Assembly (NCBI GenBank): GCA_947367285.1
Contig: CANBDB010000035.1
Location: 1-12,111 of the forward strand
DNA from: an uncultured Clostridia bacterium
GTDB lineage: Bacteria > Bacillota > Clostridia > Oscillospirales > CAG-272
Direction: 5' to 3'
Length of the DNA stretch: 12,111 bases
A program made the translations under genes and the position numbers. Positions within the stretch are counted from its first letter, which is position 1; every line of letters begins with the position of its first letter. Positions 1-6,744 of this stretch are shown one piece after another. Under the pieces are notes generated by a model. It made no database searches and was not told the DNA's origin. It saw only the letters and a program-made list of their open reading frames with translations.

Positions 1-12
1 ATATAAATATCA

Positions 13-41
13 TTGACAACATACACAATATATGTTAAACT
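13..41 (+). promoter_or_regulatory. Candidate sigma-70 type promoter for the GH3 gene
   Basis: A perfect -35 box TTGACA (13-18) is followed after 17 nt by TAAACT (36-41), a 4/6 match to the -10 consensus. Transcription would start near position 48, leaving a leader of about 70 nt before the GH3 start codon. The -35 and spacing are good and the -10 is mediocre, which fits a regulated promoter. This is a reading of the sequence only, and the region to the left of the window is unseen. Confidence 0.45.
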
Positions 42-59
42 GATATCAATAAATCCGCG

Positions 60-70
60 CGGTGATACCG
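60..70. promoter_or_regulatory. Dyad 1 in the GH3 leader, possible operator
   Basis: CGGT-GAT-ACCG is a perfect 4+3+4 inverted repeat just downstream of the predicted start of transcription. Its core GTGATAC recurs in dyad 2 (86-98), with centres 27 bp apart. Two similar dyads close together suggest binding sites for a dimeric regulator, but no regulator gene lies in the window, so the role is inferred. Confidence 0.3.
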
Positions 71-85
71 GGTGGAAAAAATAAC

Positions 86-98
86 GCAGTGATACTGC
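86..98. promoter_or_regulatory. Dyad 2 in the GH3 leader, possible operator or hairpin
   Basis: GCAGT-GAT-ACTGC is a perfect 5+3+5 inverted repeat that ends 7 nt before the AGGAG ribosome site of the GH3 gene (106-110). It shares the central GTGATAC with dyad 1. It could be a second operator, or a small RNA hairpin that affects translation. There is no T-run after it, so it is not a terminator. Confidence 0.35.
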
Positions 99-116
99 AA
101 GAAAAAGGAGAATATT

Positions 117-3068
117 ATGGATTTCGTTAGAGGTATAGCCATATTTTTAATGGTTCTTCTGGTGATTATGATTCCAGTAAACATCGTTGTTGGCATGTTC
201 GACAACACAATCGCACTTCTTTTGCCCGGAAATAGATTCTGGGAACTTAAGAATGCGGATCCCAACGCCATGTATTTTAAGGGCGACTACGCAACAGAGG
301 CAGAAAGAATTGCTGCCGGTAGAGAGCTTTGCTATCAGATTGAGGCTGAGGGCGCAGTTCTTCTTACCAACAACGGAGCACTTCCCCTCGCTGCAGGCTC
401 AAAGGTTTCCACACTTTCCGTTAACTCCGTTGACCTTACCTACGGTGGTACAGGCTCCGGTAACGTTGACGCTTCCAAGGCTGACAACTTGAAGGCAGCT
501 CTTGAAAAATCAGGCTTCACAGTAAACGAAACTCTTTGGAACTGGTACGGAAGCGATGAAGCTAAAGGTCTTATGGATGAGGTTTCTTCCGGCGAAGGCA
601 AGGGCGAAAGCGCAGTTCTCGCAGGACAGGCCCCCATTCTCGAAATTGACCCCGCAAAGTATCCTGAAAACGTAAAGAACTCCATCTCCGAATACGATGA
701 TGCAGTTATTATCACATTCTCCCGTGTTGGCGGCGAGGGCTACGACCCCTCCTTCCCTGGTTATGAAGGTAACGCTGACGCACAGAACTACCTCGAGCTC
801 AATGCTAACGAGAGAGCGCTTCTCCAGTATGCTTCCGATCTTAAGACAGCCGGCAAGATCAAATCCATCGTAGTTCTTATCAACACCTCCAACGCACTTG
901 AGGTAGACTTCCTTAAGGAATACCCCGTTGACGCTTCCCTTTGGGTGGGCGGTCTCGGCATCGCAGGTACAAACGCAGTTACCGATATTCTTGCAGGTAA
1001 GATTAACCCCTCCGGTAGCCTTGTTGACACATACTGCTACGACAACTTCACATCTCCCGCAATGATCAACTACATCGCTCAGCAATACATTCTTGCTGAG
1101 GGTGTTGAAATTCCCGCTGATATCTCCACATATATGGTATATCAGGAAGGCATCTACGTAGGCTACAAATACTACGAAACACGTTTTGCTGACGCAATTA
1201 TGGGCGCAGGAAACGCAGGCAACTACGCTGAACAATACGGCAACGAGGTTGCATTCCCCTTCGGTTACGGTCTTTCCTATACAACGTTCGAGTATAGCAA
1301 CATGACAGTTACTCCCGGTGTTAACGAGCACGGTGAAAAGTGCTACAATATTTCCGTAACCGTTACCAACGCAGGTGAGGTTGCAGGTAAGGAAACAGTT
1401 CAGATTTACCTTTCCTCTCCCTACACTCAGTACGACATTGATTGGAAGATAGAAAAAGCTGCAGTTCAGCTTATCGGATTCGGCAAGACCGAAATTCTTC
1501 AACCCGGCGCATCCGAAACAATCACAATCAAGGTTGACGAGCGCGACATGGCTGCTTACGACGCATACGGCGCAGGCACATATATTCTCGACGCAGGCAC
1601 ATACTACTTCACAGCAGCAACCGACTCTCACAATGCTAACGTAAACGTTCTTGCAGCTAAGGGCTACACTGTAGACGGCGGCGACGCAGCGCTTACAGCA
1701 ACAGTTGAGTACGAAACTCTCGACAAAACAACATACTCCGTATCTCTTAACGGTACTCCCATTAAGAATCAGCTTTCCAACTCCGACCCCAATATGTACT
1801 TTGGTGAAGACACAATTAAGATGCTCTCCAGAAATGACTGGGAAGGTACATGGCCCACAGGAAACTACGGTCTCATCCTTACGGCTGCTATGGCTAAAGA
1901 GCTTGACAACCGTTACGACGGAAATCTCCCCGAATACGAGCAGATCAAGGCTGATTATGAGGCTAAGACAGGCAGAGACTGGGACGTAATGCCCATTCTT
2001 GGCGCTAATAATGGTTATAGCCTCTACCACATGTTCACAATGGACGAAGACCGTGATGGTATTATGGCAAGCAACGACTACAACGATCCCGCTTGGGATA
2101 AGCTTCTTGACAACGTTACTCTTGATGAGCTTATTACTATCGGTGACTGCTTCCACTGGAGACATCCCGTTGAATCTGTAAACGCACCCGGTTCACGTGA
2201 CGAAAACGGACCTCAGGGTCTTACAGTTTCTCTCTTCGGCGCAGGACTTCAGGCAGAAGCTACTGCATTTACTTCCGAGGACGTTATGGCAGCTACCTTC
2301 AACCTTGATCTTATGTACCAGGTTGGTCTTATGATCGGTAACGACTGCATCGACGCAGGTGTATCCTGTCTCTACGGTCCCGGTGCTAACACACACCGTA
2401 CACCTTACGGCGGACGTAACTTCGAGTACTACTCCGAGGACGGCTTCCTTGCAGGCGAAATCGGTGGCATTGAGGTTAAGGGTATCCTTTCCAAGGGCGT
2501 TGACGTTGTTATGAAGCACTTCGCACTCAACGATACAGAGCAGGACCGTCTCGGTCAGGCAGCTTGGCTCACAGAGCAGGCAGCTCGTGAGATCTACCTC
2601 AAGGCATTCCAAAAGGCTCTTGAAGAAAACAGCGGACGCGGTGGCGTTATGACAGCTTACACACGTTGGGGTACAACATGGTCCGCAGCTAACTACGGTC
2701 TTATGAGCGGTATCCTCCGCGGTGAATGGGGCAACAACTCCATGCACATCACAGATAACATGATCACTGCAAACTGCAACGCGATCGACGCTATCATGGC
2801 TGGCGGTGTAACCTGCTTCGACGCTATGATGTCTTATGCAACAGACGATATCAAGACAGCTACAGATGATCCCGTATTCGTTCATGCAATGCGTGAAGCT
2901 ATGCACCACAACCTCTACACCATCATCAACTCCGCAGCAATGAACGGCGTTGGCGCAGACACAGTAGTAGTTGCAACAGCTCCCGCAATTGTTAACACAA
3001 TCGCTTATATCACACTTGCAATTGCATTCCTTGCATTCTTGTTCATCGCATTGCTTATCGTAGCGTAA
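117..3068 (+). CDS. Domain-inverted GH3 beta-glucosidase-like enzyme with a membrane segment at each end
   Basis: A 983-residue glycoside hydrolase family 3 protein, predicted to release terminal beta-linked sugars from glycosides. The usual domain order is reversed. Residues 70-390 form the GH3 C-terminal domain, with EGAVLLTNNG near 78, GGTGSG near 110, SRVGGEGYD at 202-210 (E207 is the likely acid/base), NPSG near 297 and PFGYGLSYTTFEY near 381. A fibronectin-III-like domain covers about 407-510. The catalytic barrel lies at about 660-940, with GPGANTHR 754-761, GGRNFEYYSED near 765, KHF 800-802 and ITDN with nucleophile D880. Hydrophobic segments at 6-28 and about 960-982 should anchor both ends and leave the body outside the cell. 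The start has AGGAG at 106-110, 6 nt upstream. Odd points: N697 replaces the Asp of the usual DGPxG motif, and TTA, CTA and TCA codons are almost absent, suggesting high expression. GH3 membership is near certain. The substrate (glucoside, xyloside or other) is not. Confidence 0.93.
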   Translation: MDFVRGIAIFLMVLLVIMIPVNIVVGMFDNTIALLLPGNRFWELKNADPNAMYFKGDYATEAERIAAGRELCYQIEAEGAVLLTNNGALPLAAGSKVSTLSVNSVDLTYGGTGSGNVDASKADNLKAALEKSGFTVNETLWNWYGSDEAKGLMDEVSSGEGKGESAVLAGQAPILEIDPAKYPENVKNSISEYDDAVIITFSRVGGEGYDPSFPGYEGNADAQNYLELNANERALLQYASDLKTAGKIKSIVVLINTSNALEVDFLKEYPVDASLWVGGLGIAGTNAVTDILAGKINPSGSLVDTYCYDNFTSPAMINYIAQQYILAEGVEIPADISTYMVYQEGIYVGYKYYETRFADAIMGAGNAGNYAEQYGNEVAFPFGYGLSYTTFEYSNMTVTPGVNEHGEKCYNISVTVTNAGEVAGKETVQIYLSSPYTQYDIDWKIEKAAVQLIGFGKTEILQPGASETITIKVDERDMAAYDAYGAGTYILDAGTYYFTAATDSHNANVNVLAAKGYTVDGGDAALTATVEYETLDKTTYSVSLNGTPIKNQLSNSDPNMYFGEDTIKMLSRNDWEGTWPTGNYGLILTAAMAKELDNRYDGNLPEYEQIKADYEAKTGRDWDVMPILGANNGYSLYHMFTMDEDRDGIMASNDYNDPAWDKLLDNVTLDELITIGDCFHWRHPVESVNAPGSRDENGPQGLTVSLFGAGLQAEATAFTSEDVMAATFNLDLMYQVGLMIGNDCIDAGVSCLYGPGANTHRTPYGGRNFEYYSEDGFLAGEIGGIEVKGILSKGVDVVMKHFALNDTEQDRLGQAAWLTEQAAREIYLKAFQKALEENSGRGGVMTAYTRWGTTWSAANYGLMSGILRGEWGNNSMHITDNMITANCNAIDAIMAGGVTCFDAMMSYATDDIKTATDDPVFVHAMREAMHHNLYTIINSAAMNGVGADTVVVATAPAIVNTIAYITLAIAFLAFLFIALLIVA

Positions 3069-3100
3069 GAGCAAATCGCTTGATTTAGTAAGCATATTAA

Positions 3101-3115
3101 ACTAATTTAATTAGT
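3101..3115. repeat. AT-rich palindrome after the GH3 gene
   Basis: ACTAAT-TTA-ATTAGT is a perfect 6+3+6 inverted repeat just before the terminator stem. It may be an operator for the GH2-symporter pair or may simply reflect AT-rich spacer sequence. No convincing promoter was found around it. Confidence 0.25.
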
Positions 3116-3163
3116 CTCCCTGTCCGTTGCAATACAGCGCAAATGGGACAGGGAGATCTTTTT
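3115..3163 (+). terminator. Hairpin terminator or attenuator between GH3 and GH2
   Basis: TCTCCCTGTCC (3115-3125) pairs perfectly over 11 bp with GGACAGGGAGA (3146-3156). The 20-nt loop holds a further 4-bp TTGC/GCAA pairing (3127-3130 with 3139-3142). The run TCTTTTT (3157-3163) follows at once, giving a typical intrinsic terminator for the GH3 transcript. It ends only 3 nt before the GH2 ribosome site at 3167, so it lies in the GH2 leader and probably sets how much transcript passes into GH2 and the symporter. Confidence 0.8.
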
Positions 3164-3166
3164 GAC

Positions 3167-3171
3167 AGGAG
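3167..3171 (+). promoter_or_regulatory. Ribosome binding site that sets the GH2 start
   Basis: AGGAG lies 5 nt before the ATG at 3177. An in-frame TTG at 3162 would extend the protein by five residues, but it precedes this site and falls at the end of the terminator T-run, so ATG 3177 is chosen. Confidence 0.75.
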
Positions 3172-3176
3172 ATTCT

Positions 3177-5102
3177 ATGAGAAAAGAACTGCTTATCAAT
3201 GAAAATTGGTTGTTCCGCTACCACGACGGAAGCGAAACGGCAGTAAATATTCCGCACACTTGGAACAATAAAGACGGTCAGGACGGCGGTGATGATTATT
3301 ATCGCGGCACCTGTGTTTATGAAAAGAACTTCCCCGCTCCCGAGCACTCGGAAAACGAGAGAGTTTATCTTGAATTCAACGGTGTAAACGCATCAGCCAA
3401 GGTTATTCTCAATGGTGCAATCGTTATGACTCACGACGGTGGATACTCCACCTTCCGTACGGATATAACTGACCACCTTTTGGAAGAAAACCACATGATC
3501 GTTGAGGTCGATAACTCCAAAAATGATAGAGTTTATCCGCAAAAGGCGGATTTTACCTTCTACGGCGGTATTTATCGTGACGTGAAGCTGATTATTGTAA
3601 ACAAGTATCATTTTGATCTCGATCACTTTGGCGGTCGAGGAATCGCTGTACGCCCCGAGGTTGAGGGTGGCGCTGAGGACGCAGCTATCTGGGTTCGCAC
3701 CTGGCACAATGCCGAGTCGGGCAAGGTTGAGATACTCCTCAGGGATGCTGATGGCAATATCGTCGGTACGGGCGACGATAACGACGAAACGATCGTTATC
3801 GAAAAAGCACACCTGTGGCACGGTATAGTTGACCCCTATCTCTATTACTGTGAGGCGACCCTCTTTATGGACGGTGAGCCTGTAGACCGAGTTGGATGTC
3901 ACTTTGGCGTGCGCTCATTCAAGATAGATGCTCAAAGAGGCTTCTTCCTCAACGGCAAGGAATATCCCCTGCGCGGTGTTTGTCGCCATCAGGACTGGAA
4001 GGGTATTGGAAATGCCATCACAAAGGAGCATCACGATACCGATATGGAGATCATTCGCGAGATAGGCGCCAACACTATTCGTCTTGCGCATTATCAGCAC
4101 GATCAGTACTTCTACGATCTTTGTGACAAATACGGCATGGTGGTTTGGGCGGAGATCCCCTATATTTCCGAGCATATGCCAAACGGCAGAGAAAACACGA
4201 TATCGCAAATGAAGGAGCTTCTCGTTCAGTGTTACAACCATCCATCCATTTGCGTTTGGGGTATTTCAAACGAGATCACCATCTCCACAAAAAACCGCAA
4301 GGATATGCTTGAGAACCACAGAATACTCAATGATCTCATTCACGAGATGGACCCCAGCCGTCCCACAACGCTCGCCTGCTATGCAATGTGCGCGCCGTTT
4401 GACTCAGTTGGACATCTGTCCGACGTCGTAAGCTGGAACCTCTACCTCGGTTGGTACACTCCCTTTATGTGGCTCAATAATATATGGGTGGATTACTTCC
4501 ACAAGCGTTATCCCAATCGCTGCCTAGGATACTCGGAGTACGGATGCGAGTGCATGCCAAATCTCCACTCCGCTCACCCACACAGAGGCGACCAAACTGA
4601 AGAATATCAGTGCAAATATAACGAGTATATGCTCAACTTCTTTGAAAAGCGCCCGTTCATGTGGGCGACACACCTTTGGAATATGTTCGACTTTGCCGCT
4701 GATGCAAGAAATCAAGGCGGCGAGCCGGGTATGAACCACAAGGGACTCGTTACCTTTGATAGAAAAATTAAAAAGGATAGCTTTTATCTCTATAAAGCTT
4801 GGTGGTCAAAAGACCCCTTCGTTTATATAGCCGGTAGACGCTACGTTGACCGCACGGAGAAAAAGACGGTGGTTAAGGTCTACTCAAACTGTCCCGAAGT
4901 TACTCTCTACGTTAACGGTGAGAAATTCGCAACCCAAACAGGAAGCCGAGTATTCACCTTCCGCGTTCCCATCAAGGGCAACGTTAAGCTTGAGGCGGTT
5001 TCGGGCGATCACCGAGATGAGATTAATATTAGAAAGGTCAGCATAGCCAATCCCGCATACAAGCTTGCGAAAAAGATTGCAGGCGGTGGCAACTGGACCT
5101 GA
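3177..5102 (+). CDS. Cytoplasmic GH2 beta-galactosidase/beta-glucuronidase-family enzyme
   Basis: A 641-residue glycoside hydrolase of family 2, which removes a terminal beta-galactoside, beta-glucuronide or related sugar by a retaining mechanism. The order is a jelly-roll sugar-binding domain (about 1-140, with IPHTW near 25 and YYRGTCVYEK near 41), an Ig-like domain (about 145-250), the TIM barrel (about 255-540) and a short C-terminal Ig-like domain (about 545-641). Catalytic residues are visible: SNE with acid/base E366, and YSEYG with nucleophile E454. RGVCRHQD (266-273) and MFDFAADAR (503-511) are also family motifs. N520-H-K522-G matches in form the NxK motif that binds the carboxylate in glucuronidases. 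No signal peptide or membrane segment is seen, so it acts inside the cell. At 641 residues it is much shorter than LacZ and close to UidA-sized enzymes. It lies 52 nt before the symporter gene, probably in the same transcript. The family is certain and the substrate is open. Confidence 0.93.
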   Translation: MRKELLINENWLFRYHDGSETAVNIPHTWNNKDGQDGGDDYYRGTCVYEKNFPAPEHSENERVYLEFNGVNASAKVILNGAIVMTHDGGYSTFRTDITDHLLEENHMIVEVDNSKNDRVYPQKADFTFYGGIYRDVKLIIVNKYHFDLDHFGGRGIAVRPEVEGGAEDAAIWVRTWHNAESGKVEILLRDADGNIVGTGDDNDETIVIEKAHLWHGIVDPYLYYCEATLFMDGEPVDRVGCHFGVRSFKIDAQRGFFLNGKEYPLRGVCRHQDWKGIGNAITKEHHDTDMEIIREIGANTIRLAHYQHDQYFYDLCDKYGMVVWAEIPYISEHMPNGRENTISQMKELLVQCYNHPSICVWGISNEITISTKNRKDMLENHRILNDLIHEMDPSRPTTLACYAMCAPFDSVGHLSDVVSWNLYLGWYTPFMWLNNIWVDYFHKRYPNRCLGYSEYGCECMPNLHSAHPHRGDQTEEYQCKYNEYMLNFFEKRPFMWATHLWNMFDFAADARNQGGEPGMNHKGLVTFDRKIKKDSFYLYKAWWSKDPFVYIAGRRYVDRTEKKTVVKVYSNCPEVTLYVNGEKFATQTGSRVFTFRVPIKGNVKLEAVSGDHRDEINIRKVSIANPAYKLAKKIAGGGNWT

Positions 5103-5154
5103 TATCAGGCTCAAAATTAAATTTTACTACCTTAGTATATAAGAGGAAACAATT

Positions 5155-6696
5155 ATGAATGAAAACAACGGCGTTAACCGCGCCAAATTTTATCAGCTTG
5201 CCTTGTTCCCCATGAACAACGGCGCGACAAACGTTTATTTCGTGCTTATCCTCTCCTATATAGCGCAATTCGGTAATGCCGTGCTTGGACTTGCAATGCT
5301 TTTCGCATCCTTTATGGTAACGGGAATGCGTGTCTTTGACGCGATAACCGACCCCATTATCGGCGCTCTTATGGATAAGACAAATACAAAATTCGGTAAA
5401 TTCCGTCCCTTTATGGTCATAGGTAACGTAATTATGGCGGTAAGCGTACTCCTTTTGTACGTTGTTACTCCCCTCGTTCCTGCGGATATGATGTGGCTAC
5501 GCTACACGCTCTTCATACTTCTTTATGCAGTGTGGGTTATCGGATATACATTCCAGACTTCCGTAACAAGAAGTGCACAGACGGTTCTTACCAACGATCC
5601 CAAGCAACGTCCCCTTTTCACGATATTCAACACCGTTGGCTCACTCGCAGGTATGGGTGTTATGCAGGGCGTTGGTATGGTTATGGCTTGGGACTCCTTT
5701 GCAGGCGACTATAACAGTCAGTGGTACGCAATTATGACCTTTGTTGGCATTACAATCTCCGCCCTCCTTACCGTACTTGCCGTTATCGGTATTGCGGAAA
5801 AGGACAACGAGAAATATTTCGGTATTGGCGGACAGCAGAAGGCCGTTAAGATTTCTGAGTACGTTAAGATAATCAAAGCAAACAAGCCCCTTCAGCGCCT
5901 TATGGTAGCAGGTGGCGGATGCAAGCTCGCTCTTGCAATAGCTCAGAACGTTACCGTTTTGATTATGCTCTACGGATGTATGATGGGCAACTATGATACC
6001 TTTAATATGGTATTTATGGCGCTCGGATACGTGTTCTCCGCTCCCTTCTTCGTGCTCACAGTTCGCACGTCTCAGAAGCACGGTCAAAAGAAATCTCTTA
6101 TGACCTACGTTGCGGTAGCGCTTGCTTGCTACGTTGGAGTGCTCGCACTTCTTATGATGTGGCAACCCGGCAATCCCGATCTCAATCTCAGCCTTCTTGG
6201 CGAGAACGGTCTTTCCATTAATCTTTATACAATACTCTTCATTCTCTTCTTCGGTGTGGGCTACGGCGCATATTACGCTACAGCGGACATGCCCATCCCC
6301 ATGGTTGCGGACTGCGCGGACTACGAAACGTATCGCTCGGGCAAGTTCATTCCCGGCATTATGGGAACTCTCTTCTCCCTCGTTGATAAGCTCGTTTCCA
6401 GCCTTGCATCCGCGGTTGTTTCTATCGCACTTTTGTGCATAGGCATTTCCGACCTTCCCACAAAGGTTACTCCCTACGTTGATGGAATGAATTGGGTCGT
6501 TATAGCACTGTTCTGCCTTATTCCCATGGTTGCTTGGGCGCTCACTCTCATTTCTATGAAGGGATACTCCCTTGACGGTAAGCGAATAAAGACCATCCAG
6601 GCTGTCAACGCGGCGCGCAGAGCTGCAGTTGAAAACGGAATGTCTATGGATGAGGCTATGGTAACCATCACGGACGAAACGGTCGAGGTAGCTTAA
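5155..6696 (+). CDS. GPH-family sugar/glycoside:cation symporter (MelB/UidB/XynP type)
   Basis: A 513-residue membrane protein, predicted with about 12 membrane helices, of the glycoside-pentoside-hexuronide:cation symporter family in the MFS superfamily. These carriers import sugars or glycosides with Na+ or H+. The family signature follows helix 2: R59, D62 and D66 in VFDAITDPIIGALMDKT, then KFGKFRPF. R59, D62 and D66 align with R52, D55 and D59 of MelB, where the two Asp residues bind the cation, so transport should be active. A second family motif, ADMPIPMVADCADYE, lies near residues 380-394. The start at 5155 has AGAGGA 7 nt upstream. The gene follows the GH2 gene closely and ends at a strong terminator, so it probably imports the GH2 substrate. 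A glucuronide, galactoside or xyloside carrier are all possible. Confidence 0.92.
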   Translation: MNENNGVNRAKFYQLALFPMNNGATNVYFVLILSYIAQFGNAVLGLAMLFASFMVTGMRVFDAITDPIIGALMDKTNTKFGKFRPFMVIGNVIMAVSVLLLYVVTPLVPADMMWLRYTLFILLYAVWVIGYTFQTSVTRSAQTVLTNDPKQRPLFTIFNTVGSLAGMGVMQGVGMVMAWDSFAGDYNSQWYAIMTFVGITISALLTVLAVIGIAEKDNEKYFGIGGQQKAVKISEYVKIIKANKPLQRLMVAGGGCKLALAIAQNVTVLIMLYGCMMGNYDTFNMVFMALGYVFSAPFFVLTVRTSQKHGQKKSLMTYVAVALACYVGVLALLMMWQPGNPDLNLSLLGENGLSINLYTILFILFFGVGYGAYYATADMPIPMVADCADYETYRSGKFIPGIMGTLFSLVDKLVSSLASAVVSIALLCIGISDLPTKVTPYVDGMNWVVIALFCLIPMVAWALTLISMKGYSLDGKRIKTIQAVNAARRAAVENGMSMDEAMVTITDETVEVA

Positions 6697-6708
6697 TTAG
6701 ATAAAAAC

Positions 6709-6740
6709 AAAAAGCAGTCAAATTGACTGCTTTTTATTTT
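6709..6740. terminator. Bidirectional terminator between symporter and MATE genes
   Basis: AAAAAGCAGTCA (6709-6720) pairs perfectly with TGACTGCTTTTT (6724-6735) around a 3-nt loop, followed by ATTTT. The A-run on the left and T-run on the right make it work on both strands. It ends the glycoside cluster on the plus strand and the MATE transcript on the minus strand, whose stop codon is at 6745. Confidence 0.88.
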
Positions 6741-6744
6741 TATA

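Noticed and set aside
41..48. TGATATCA palindrome, also found at 5100-5107 before the symporter gene.
   Set aside because: It is an 8-base AT-rich word, and the second copy includes the GH2 stop codon. Two copies in 12 kb are too weak a signal to claim an operator.
510..2165. A 551-codon open frame on the minus strand inside the GH3 gene, and a 300-codon one at 2193-3095.
   Set aside because: Both run in exact register with the GH3 codons and exist only because GH3 avoids TTA, CTA and TCA. The translations are Cys- and Val-rich and resemble no protein family, and no ribosome site is seen.
3080..3108. Possible GH2 promoter, TTGATT with TAATTT after 17 nt.
   Set aside because: The -10 box matches only 3 of 6 bases, and the following terminator would stop transcripts from it.
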